Shown in pieces: positions 38,194-45,159 of a stretch of 64,000 bases of DNA. A program made the position numbers and the translations under genes. The stretch is from NCBI RefSeq assembly GCF_020405225.1, contig NZ_CP084472.1, forward strand, positions 2,914,001-2,978,000, given 5' to 3'. Source of the stretch: Natrinema sp. DC36 (GTDB lineage: Archaea > Halobacteriota > Halobacteria > Halobacteriales > Natrialbaceae). Below the pieces are notes generated by a model, which was given only the letters and a program-made list of their open reading frames with translations, was not told the origin of the DNA and made no database searches. The stretch's first letter is position 1. Each line of letters starts with the position of its first letter.

Positions 38194-39804
38194 TCACCCC
38201 TCGCCGATCATCCGGTCTTCGTCCTCCCACTCCTGTTCGCGCAGTTCGTACTTCTGGGTCTTTCCGGTCGCCGTTTTCGGGAGCTCTTTGACGTATTCGA
38301 CCCGGTGGACGACCTTGTAACTCGCCAGTCGGTCGCGGGTGAACTCGGTCAGTTCGTCGGCCGATACCGGCGGATCGGTCGGATCCCCGTTCGAGGGGAC
38401 GACGAACGCCTTCGGCGTCTCGCCCCACTTATCGCTCGGTGCCGGAATCACGGCCGCGTCCGCGACCGCGTCGTGATCGAACAGCGCGTCCTCGAGTTCG
38501 ATGCTCGAGATGTTCTCCCCGCCCGAGATGATGATGTCCTTCTTGCGATCTCGAATCGCGATCAGGCCGTTCTCGTCGACCGTCGCGAGGTCGCCAGTGT
38601 GATAGTAGCCCTCGACGCGGTCGTTGAACGCTTCGTCGGTCTCGTCGGGCTTGTTCCAGTAGCGGTCCATGATCTGGTTGCCCCGGACGACGATCTCACC
38701 GAGCGTCGCGTCGTCACGAGGGACGTCGTTCCCCTCCTCGTCGACGACGCGAACGTCGGTGCCGAGAACGCCCATCCCCTGGCGCTTTTTGATCTCGAAG
38801 CGGTTCTCGTCGTTCATGAGGCGCTTGGCGTCGGAGATAGTGATCAGCGGTCCCGTCTCGGTCGCCCCGTAGAGGTGTTTCAGGTACCAACCGAAGCGAT
38901 TCTCGACGGCCCGGATGGTGGCTTCCGGCGGCGCGCTCCCGGCGGTCGTTACCCGAACCTGTTTCTCGCCGGCCATCTCGGGTTCCCCCTCGGCTTCGTA
39001 GTAGTCGATCAGTTGGTTGAGCACCGCCGGAGCCGCACAGAGGAAGGAGACGTCCTCCTCGCGGATAGAGGAGACGACCTCGTCGGGATTGACCCCGCGC
39101 GTACAGACGTGAGTCGCGCCCATGCCGGTCACCGCATAAATGTGTCCCCAGCCGTTGACGTGGAACATCGGCAGCGTCCACAGATAGGTGTCGTCGTCGG
39201 TGATCTCGTGATAGATCGACATTAGATACGCGTGGAGCGTCTCGGTCCGATGCGTGCGACAGACCCCCTTCGGATCGCCCGTCGTCCCCGAGGTGTAGTT
39301 GATCGTGATGATCTCGTCCTCGGCCATCTCGGGCTGATCGAACTCGGTCCCGGCGTCCTCGAGGACGCCGTCGAACTCCTCCCAGTTCCCCTCAACCGCG
39401 TCTGCGTCGTTCGTGACGAACGTCTCCGTCGGCACCTCGTCGCGGATCGCCTCGATCTTCTCCGCGAACGCGTAGTCGGCGTAGATCGCGTCGACGCCCG
39501 CGTCCGACAGGATGTACTCGTAATCGGCCGGCTCGAGGCGGTAGTTCAGCGGCGTGTGGACCGCACCGAGTTGCATCGCGCCGAAGGCCGCCTCGAGGTG
39601 GTAGTGCGTGTTCGGATCGAGCACGGCGACGCGGTCGCCCTTCTCGATTCCACGGTCCTGGAGCGCCGCGGCGAACCGGTCGGCCCGCTCGCCGAACTCA
39701 GCGTAGGTGAACCGGTCACCGTCGACCCCCACGATCGCTTCCTCGTCTCCGTAGTACTCCCGCGCTTGCTCGAGGAAATCAGTGACGACGAGTGGCGTTT
39801 CCAT
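38194..39804 (-). CDS. Acyl-CoA synthetase (AMP-forming), paralog
   Basis: 536 residues from the ATG at 39804. It has the same motifs as the enzyme at 13629: YTSGTTGDPKGVCRTHR, YGATETGPL, YHTGDLATVDENGLIA and TATGKTQKYELR with the catalytic lysine. Long stretches are identical or nearly so between the two. A 26-codon upstream extension in frame is unlikely, because a TATA box (CCTATACG, 39829-39836) sits 28 bases before this ATG. Confidence 0.92.
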   Translation of the reverse strand: METPLVVTDFLEQAREYYGDEEAIVGVDGDRFTYAEFGERADRFAAALQDRGIEKGDRVAVLDPNTHYHLEAAFGAMQLGAVHTPLNYRLEPADYEYILSDAGVDAIYADYAFAEKIEAIRDEVPTETFVTNDADAVEGNWEEFDGVLEDAGTEFDQPEMAEDEIITINYTSGTTGDPKGVCRTHRTETLHAYLMSIYHEITDDDTYLWTLPMFHVNGWGHIYAVTGMGATHVCTRGVNPDEVVSSIREEDVSFLCAAPAVLNQLIDYYEAEGEPEMAGEKQVRVTTAGSAPPEATIRAVENRFGWYLKHLYGATETGPLITISDAKRLMNDENRFEIKKRQGMGVLGTDVRVVDEEGNDVPRDDATLGEIVVRGNQIMDRYWNKPDETDEAFNDRVEGYYHTGDLATVDENGLIAIRDRKKDIIISGGENISSIELEDALFDHDAVADAAVIPAPSDKWGETPKAFVVPSNGDPTDPPVSADELTEFTRDRLASYKVVHRVEYVKELPKTATGKTQKYELREQEWEDEDRMIGEG

Positions 39805-39828
39805 GTGCCGCAATTTTTGCGAATTAGT

Positions 39829-39836
39829 CCTATACG
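39829..39836 (-). promoter_or_regulatory. TATA box for the acyl-CoA synthetase at 39804
   Basis: CCTATACG on the plus strand (CGTATAGG on the coding strand) is centred 28 bases from the start codon, consistent with a leaderless transcript. Confidence 0.5.
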
Positions 39837-39915
39837 TATTTCGTTTAGTGTCGAACGTGAAGAACGTCCGAGAGGACAGCACGCTCGCTCGTCGTCACCG
39901 AAAGCGTCGTCCCGT

Positions 39916-41100
39916 TCAGAGTCGCTCCCAGACGTTCTGGTCGTCCTCGAACCCGTCCGGATCGTCGGCCGCCGCGAACTCGTCGCTTCCGTCGAGTTCC
40001 GAGAGATCCTCGGGCGACAGCTCACCGTCGCCGTCGATGACGGCCGTCTGTTCCTCGAGGTCCATCTCCGGCCAGGCGGTCTCCTCCCAGAGGCCGCGGT
40101 CGCTGTAGTAGTAGACGACGCCGTCGTTGACGACCGCGAACAGTCCACGCTGCTGGTCGTGGACGACGCGCTCGTTCGTGTCGATCGCGACGTCGACGAC
40201 GTCCTCGAGCGTGTCGAGCGAGACGTGATAGTCGCCGATCCACATCGGGATCGAGCCCCGCGAAATCCACTCGGCGTAGCGCTGTTCGTGGACCGCTCGA
40301 CGGGCCGCCTCGAGATCCGTGGGAGACCGGCGGGCGACGAGCGCTGCACCGGCCAGCGACAGCGTTCCGAGCACCGAGAGACCGCCAACGAGCGTCGCAC
40401 TGCGGGACTCGGTCGTCCGCGCCGTCCCGCTCCGATAGCTATGAGTCGCCGAATCCGACAGCGAGTTGCCGAGCCAATAGGCGTCGTCCGTTATCTCTAC
40501 CGGCGTCGTCGCCGTCACGGTCCCCTGCTGGCGGCCCGTATCGTACTCGACGCGAAGTGCCATCGACAACTCGACCGAACCGACGCCGGAGACCTCGCGC
40601 TCGAGTTGCCGCTGTCGCTGCCGGTAGGATTCCACGTCGATCGTCGCGTTCGACGTCGCGACGCCGTTCTCGACCGACGCCGACTCAGCTAGCACCTCGT
40701 GGCTCTCGTTCCAGAACGTGGAGCCGTCGCGGGTCGCCTCGAACCGAAGCCGTAGTTCGTGCGTCACGTCCCCATCCTCGATAGGGGCCCCGCCGGTTTC
40801 GTTCCGGATCCTCGTCTCGGGCCGGATCGTCAATTCCGGCGTGGCATTCAGAAAGTAGACCGAGCTATCCTCGAGGCGATCGCCCTCGGTCCAGAGCGTG
40901 CCGTTCTCGGTGACGACGGCGCTCGTTTCCGCGTCGGTCGTGACGCGTTCTTCGCTGAATTGGGCCGCGGTCGTCGTCACCGGATTCGCGACTGCCCAGC
41001 CGGTCGCAGCGATCGCGAGAACGCCGACGACGACCAGCGCGATCGCGATCGCGCGTCCGTGTCTGGCGAGCACCAGTTCGAGCCGCGGGCTATCGATCAT
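39916..41100 (-). CDS. DUF5305 family envelope protein
   Basis: 394 residues. It has an N-terminal membrane helix (IAIALVVVGVLAIAATGWAV) and an extracellular beta-rich domain (about 40-235). A second membrane helix lies near 240-262 (LVGGLSVLGTLSLAGAALVA). An acidic cytoplasmic tail ends in DDQNVWERL. DUF5305 proteins are commonly found beside SipW-like signal peptidases, as here (161 bases from the peptidase stop). A role in surface protein export or assembly is inferred from that context. Confidence 0.8.
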   Translation of the reverse strand: MIDSPRLELVLARHGRAIAIALVVVGVLAIAATGWAVANPVTTTAAQFSEERVTTDAETSAVVTENGTLWTEGDRLEDSSVYFLNATPELTIRPETRIRNETGGAPIEDGDVTHELRLRFEATRDGSTFWNESHEVLAESASVENGVATSNATIDVESYRQRQRQLEREVSGVGSVELSMALRVEYDTGRQQGTVTATTPVEITDDAYWLGNSLSDSATHSYRSGTARTTESRSATLVGGLSVLGTLSLAGAALVARRSPTDLEAARRAVHEQRYAEWISRGSIPMWIGDYHVSLDTLEDVVDVAIDTNERVVHDQQRGLFAVVNDGVVYYYSDRGLWEETAWPEMDLEEQTAVIDGDGELSPEDLSELDGSDEFAAADDPDGFEDDQNVWERL

Positions 41101-41261
41101 TTGTCACCCCTCCCGATTCGACCTCGCCGTTTAAACTCGTCCGCTGGCCGACCACGCCCGCCCGCTGGCCGAGCTGTCCGTTTCCGAACTGGTCGGTCAC
41201 CGGAACAATACATGCGTAAGTGAAAGAAACCGACCATTATAAGGATAGTGGCCTCGAGCGG

Positions 41262-42443
41262 CTACTCTCGATCGCGGAGCCACTTCCGCAGCCGTCGCTC
41301 GAGGCGGGTCGAGAGCGGGACGTGATCCCCCGCGGACCGGATCCGGAGATCGCCGCTGCCGAAGATCAGGAGGACGATCGCGACGGTGATCCCGACGATG
41401 ACCCCGTTTACCGCGGCGATCGCGGCAAATGGATGGATCCCGTGGAGCCAGACCAGTACCGACGGTGGGAGAACGGCGAGATACCGGTATTCACCGAGAT
41501 GACGCGTATATTCTCCCGTTTCCTCCGGCGCGGACAGCGTCACCGTCGTCTCCCCGCTCCCGCGAATCCCGATCGTCTGCCACTCTGGGTTGGCCGCGAT
41601 CCCGCCGCTTTCGGCGTCGTGAACGACCACTACCGGCAGGTAGCCGGCGTTATCGACCGTCCTGGTGAGTTCGGCCGTCGCACCGGGTGCGACGACCTGC
41701 GGATCGTCGGTTGGCGACTCGGTACTCACGAGCCCGTACTCGGCGGTTCCCGACGGAACGACCATCGCCGCGGTCGCGAACGTGACGAACACCAGTAGAA
41801 TCAGCCCCAGTGCAGTCCAGAACGCGATCACGTTCTCGCGCGAGCGCCGTCTGCTCGTCTCGCGCCGCGCCGGGCCGAGCCGCTCGAACACCGTCCCGAA
41901 GCCGAGCATGGCGACGCCGATCGCGACCAGCATTGCGCCGAGCCCGTTGCCGGATGCGGTCGTCGTCAGGCCGAGGATCTGCGCGACGGTTTCGTAGGTC
42001 CCCGTTGCGATGCCATGAATGCCCATGACGGCCGTTCCGAGGTGGGGTATCGTCACGACCTCGCCGTTTACCTGCCAGGCTTTGGCGACGATCTGGCCGT
42101 CCGTGACGTGGGGCTCACCGCCGTCCTGATCCGTAAACGGATTCGCGTCGCCTTTCGTGACGTATCCTTCGTCCGTCTCACCGACCACGCGGTGGGTCGT
42201 CAGCCCGCCGCCGTGGAGCTCTCTGGCCTGAAAAACGACGACATCGCCCTCCTCGATGTCGCCCGTGACGGCGCTGGGAACGGAGACGAACCCGTCGCCG
42301 GCATCCATCGCAGGCTCCATGCTGCCAGTTGCGACGTAGCCGAGCAGAATCGGCTGTCCGAGGAGCTGCCCGACGATCAGCAGGATGACGACCAGCGCGA
42401 GGCCGAAGCCGAGCCCCCGCTTGAGGAGTGACGCGGTAGTCAT
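41262..42443 (-). CDS. SipW-like signal peptidase I with C-terminal extension
   Basis: 393 residues from the ATG at 42443. The catalytic core has Ser in ATGSMEPAM, His in LTTHRVVGE and Asp in GDANPFTDQD. This is the archaeal/ER Ser-His-Asp type with no Lys. Beyond about residue 150 it continues with two membrane helices, an extracellular beta domain (about 235-335) and a last membrane helix, roughly doubling the usual length. The ATG fits a TATA box at 42506. An in-frame GTG at 42503 would overlap that box. Confidence 0.88.
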   Translation of the reverse strand: MTTASLLKRGLGFGLALVVILLIVGQLLGQPILLGYVATGSMEPAMDAGDGFVSVPSAVTGDIEEGDVVVFQARELHGGGLTTHRVVGETDEGYVTKGDANPFTDQDGGEPHVTDGQIVAKAWQVNGEVVTIPHLGTAVMGIHGIATGTYETVAQILGLTTTASGNGLGAMLVAIGVAMLGFGTVFERLGPARRETSRRRSRENVIAFWTALGLILLVFVTFATAAMVVPSGTAEYGLVSTESPTDDPQVVAPGATAELTRTVDNAGYLPVVVVHDAESGGIAANPEWQTIGIRGSGETTVTLSAPEETGEYTRHLGEYRYLAVLPPSVLVWLHGIHPFAAIAAVNGVIVGITVAIVLLIFGSGDLRIRSAGDHVPLSTRLERRLRKWLRDRE

Positions 42444-42505
42444 CGACGAGTGACGAGTACGATCATGATTGGCTGACTGTTCGACTACACTATATTTCTT
42501 CACCA

Positions 42506-42513
42506 GTATAAAG
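42506..42513 (-). promoter_or_regulatory. TATA box for the signal peptidase gene
   Basis: GTATAAAG on the plus strand (CTTTATAC on the coding strand), about 66 bases before the ATG at 42443. It overlaps the alternative GTG at 42503 and so argues against that start. Confidence 0.4.
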
Positions 42514-42595
42514 CCCGCGAGAGTTCTGACGGGGAGTCACGGAGTCGTCGCATACTCGAGAGACCGCGCGTTTCGGCCCCACTGGCTGTCACCCC

Positions 42596-42722
42596 GCGGT
42601 GGCGCGCGCTGGCGACGCGCTCGAGTCCGCTCGAGAGCGCGTCGGTGACGTCGTGCGAGGGATGAGTGAGCGAGCCTGCGAGCGAACGAGTCGGCTGGGG
42701 AGGGCGTGGAAATCCCTAGTTG
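42596..42722 (+). repeat. Structured dispersed element, copy B
   Basis: 127 bp in the 340-base gap between the signal peptidase and the CARDB-like gene, oriented opposite to both. It opens with GCGGTGGCGCGCGC (42596-42609), identical over 14 bases to copy A. It closes with TCGGCTGGGGAGGGCGTGG (42691-42709) plus AAATCCCTAGTTG. One clear hairpin, GACGCGCT/AGCGCGTC (42614-42621 and 42636-42643), follows the 5' box. GTGCGAG occurs at 42653-42659. Confidence 0.8.
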
Positions 42723-42783
42723 CCGACTGAGCAGGACACTTGTCCGTACTGGTCGTGGTTTCGAGACGTGGTAACAAACACGA

Positions 42784-43917
42784 CTAGCGAAGAACGGTCC
42801 ACCGCCGATTCGCGACGACCGCCAGGGCCAACAGTCCGGCCGTCGCGGGCGGCGCGAGCGCCGCCGTCGTCGCCGCCGAAAGGTCGCGGTTCTGGATCGA
42901 AAACGGGCCCGGCTCCTCGACCGTCACCGTACCCGCGGACACGCCGCTGACCGCGACCTCGTAGGTCCCCGCCGCCGCGAACCGCCACTGGAAGGTCACC
43001 GTCCGCTCGCCGTTAGCCGGGATCGAAACGGTTCTGGTATCGACGACGATCCCGTCAACCGAAAGCTCGAGCGTGCGTTCGAGTGACCTATCGGACGGGT
43101 TCCGAACCGTCGCCCGGACGGTAGCGGTCTCGCCGGCGGTGATCGTGGCGTCGTCGACGGTGGCGCTCGAGACCTCGACCTGCGGACCCTCGACGGTTAC
43201 CGACTGATGCCCGATCCCCTCGATCCCGACATCGTACGTGCCGGGCCACTCCATGCGCCGTTCGAAGCTGACGGTCTCTTCCTCGCCCGACGAGAGGGCG
43301 ATCGTTCGCCGGTCGACGACGGTCCCATCGACCGTCAGCCGGGCCGTTTCGGTGCCCCATCCGTCGCCGTTATTTCGGTAGGTCGCGTTGACCGTGACCG
43401 TCTCGCCAGCCTCGACGTTCGTCGACGAGACGGTCAGATTCGAGCCGTCAATATCGGACTCGGTTTCGACCTCGTCCTCGTCCTCGTACTGCGCGACGAC
43501 CGTGAACGTCTCCGTCCCGCTGACCGTATCGTGCGTGTCAACCGCAACGCCGATACTGGTCGTCGAGCCCGGCGTCGGCTCGAGGGGGTTCGATCGGCTG
43601 ATGGTGTTCGTCGGATCGTCGCCCCTGTAGAAGGTGAGTCCGGGAACGTGGTTCTCGATCCAGACCCGTTCGACGTCGTCGTCGGTGACCGAGATCGTAA
43701 AGATATCGTCTTCGCGCGTTATCGCGCGGTCGTTGAGTTTCTCGAGGTCGAGTCTGAGTTCACCACCGTCAACCGTGGCATATCGGGAGTCGGTCGGCTC
43801 CATGAAAACGTCATCAACTTCACGGTCTTCGCCTAGCGTCACCGCGGCTGTCGGTACTACGAGTGCCACGAGAAAGCAGACTGCAGCGGCGGTGAGTAGT
43901 ACTCTGTTGGACGGCAT
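42784..43917 (-). CDS. Secreted CARDB-like repeat protein with C-terminal anchor
   Basis: 377 residues from the ATG at 43917. A signal peptide is at 1-30. A unique N-terminal domain is followed by two Ig-like CARDB-type repeats, each with the pattern VEAGETVTVNATYRNNGD and ITAGETATVRATVRNPSD. It ends with a membrane helix and a short basic tail (ANRRWTVLR), so it is anchored on the outer face. It lies between the DUF1102-type gene and the signal peptidase, on the same strand as both, so it is probably part of the same surface locus. Confidence 0.78.
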   Translation of the reverse strand: MPSNRVLLTAAAVCFLVALVVPTAAVTLGEDREVDDVFMEPTDSRYATVDGGELRLDLEKLNDRAITREDDIFTISVTDDDVERVWIENHVPGLTFYRGDDPTNTISRSNPLEPTPGSTTSIGVAVDTHDTVSGTETFTVVAQYEDEDEVETESDIDGSNLTVSSTNVEAGETVTVNATYRNNGDGWGTETARLTVDGTVVDRRTIALSSGEEETVSFERRMEWPGTYDVGIEGIGHQSVTVEGPQVEVSSATVDDATITAGETATVRATVRNPSDRSLERTLELSVDGIVVDTRTVSIPANGERTVTFQWRFAAAGTYEVAVSGVSAGTVTVEEPGPFSIQNRDLSAATTAALAPPATAGLLALAVVANRRWTVLR

Positions 43918-44099
43918 CTGAAACACGCGGTATCGCGTCGTTCGGGTAGCTGGTCAAGATGCTATACTGCAAGTGAAGCCGGTCGACGGTCTGCCGTAGC
44001 GCGGATCTAACGGCTGTCGACCGAAGTCCCAATCATGAGACTCGAGCTCTCTAACTGAGAGATTGCTCACCTTGCGGAGAGGGCGTGGGACGGTCGTCG

Positions 44100-44705
44100 T
44101 CACGTACCGTCATCGTTCGCAACGATAGTGATAGTATCGAGAAACGTACTGGCGTCGATATTGCTCGGGTTGATATCAGGAACGTTAATCTTGAGCGTGA
44201 TGTCTTCAGTTGCCCCCTGAGCGATGTTGACATTGTTCGTACCATCATTGCTAACGATTGTGTTATCACCCGAATCCATGAAGATGAACTCGATAGTACC
44301 CAGGTCATTAGTACCATCCGTGACCGTGTTTTCGATCGCGGTTCCTTCGTTGACCGTAATGTTCGACGCGGTACCGTCGGCGGTGATATGGAGATCGATT
44401 CCCCCATCGCCCTCGTTGCCAGCGGTGAACAGTGGATCGATCGTCGTCGTTGCGTTCGCGTTGAGACCGTTCCCGGTGGACGGTCCATTGGCGTCGAGAT
44501 CTATCTGTAGTGTTCCCTCCGTGTTATTAGCGTATCCGCTCGATGACGGATCAAGTTGCAGGAACGCGCTACTGTCACCCTCCACGCTCACGTTCACGGT
44601 CCGGTCGGCTTCCACACTACTAAACGCACCCGTTCCGAGTGCGGCTCCGCCGCCCGCGACAATCGTTCCCAGTCCAACTAACACATTACGTCGGTTCATT
44701 CTCAT
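44100..44705 (-). CDS. DUF1102-type secreted protein (possible TasA-like fibre subunit)
   Basis: 201 residues from the ATG at 44705 (the ATG two codons later is equally good). The N-terminus MNRRNVLVGLGTIVAGGGAA is a twin-arginine-like signal. Directly after it comes GAFSSVEADRTVNVSVEGDS, the DUF1102 hallmark. The rest is a beta-rich domain ending ITIVANDDG, without cysteines. Proteins of this type next to SipW-like peptidases resemble the Bacillus TasA and archaeal bundling-pilus subunits. The fibre role is an inference. Confidence 0.8.
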   Translation of the reverse strand: MRMNRRNVLVGLGTIVAGGGAALGTGAFSSVEADRTVNVSVEGDSSAFLQLDPSSSGYANNTEGTLQIDLDANGPSTGNGLNANATTTIDPLFTAGNEGDGGIDLHITADGTASNITVNEGTAIENTVTDGTNDLGTIEFIFMDSGDNTIVSNDGTNNVNIAQGATEDITLKINVPDINPSNIDASTFLDTITIVANDDGT

Positions 44706-44765
44706 TGGTATGATCTCCGTTCTACATCCCAGCACCGACCTGCGACGGGTGCCAGAACGCAGTTC

Positions 44766-44903
44766 CTACTCGCCCCCACGAACGTCACCCACTTTGTATT
44801 GAGTATCCAGAACGTCCGAAAGACCGGCCATACGGTCGTTCAAGCCGCTCTTGAACTGGTTATCGAGGCCGCGGATAGCCGCAAGCAGTCCCTGAAATGC
44901 CAT
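44766..44903 (-). CDS. Possible 45-residue small protein
   Basis: An ATG at 44903 opens a frame to TAG at 44766-44768. It begins MAFQGLLAAIRGLDNQFKSG and continues as a mixed amphipathic helix with acidic and basic positions, ending VRGGE. It lies 60 bases upstream of the DUF1102-type gene on the same strand and could be co-transcribed. Codon use is only moderately GC-rich in third positions. No homolog is recognised, so this is tentative. Confidence 0.35.
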   Translation of the reverse strand: MAFQGLLAAIRGLDNQFKSGLNDRMAGLSDVLDTQYKVGDVRGGE

Positions 44904-45159
44904 CGATCAATCTGCGAGCGCCAGCGACTCGAGGGATCGGTGATCGGCTGACGATGCCGGCGTTCTCGAGCTACTACTACAGCAGAAATCGGAGACGGAA
45001 ACGACACATCGCCATACGACTGCCTGAAGCCATCGTCGGGAATCGGGCACCGAGCGACGACAGAAGACTCACTCAAGCAGTACTTGACAATATATGTGTT
45101 GGTCAGATTTTTCGAAATATCATGTGTGCTTTTATGATCGGTGAGCTATTAAGCAGGTA
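44904..45159. other. Divergent control region of the surface locus
   Basis: About 255 bases between the left-facing small frame/DUF1102 gene and the right-facing vWA gene. It turns AT-rich from 45080. No convincing gene is present. It contains TTTTATG at 45130-45136, the likely promoter of the vWA gene. Confidence 0.45.
45130..45136 (+). promoter_or_regulatory. TATA-like box for the vWA gene
   Basis: TTTTATG is centred 27 bases before the ATG at 45160, consistent with a leaderless transcript. Confidence 0.4.
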
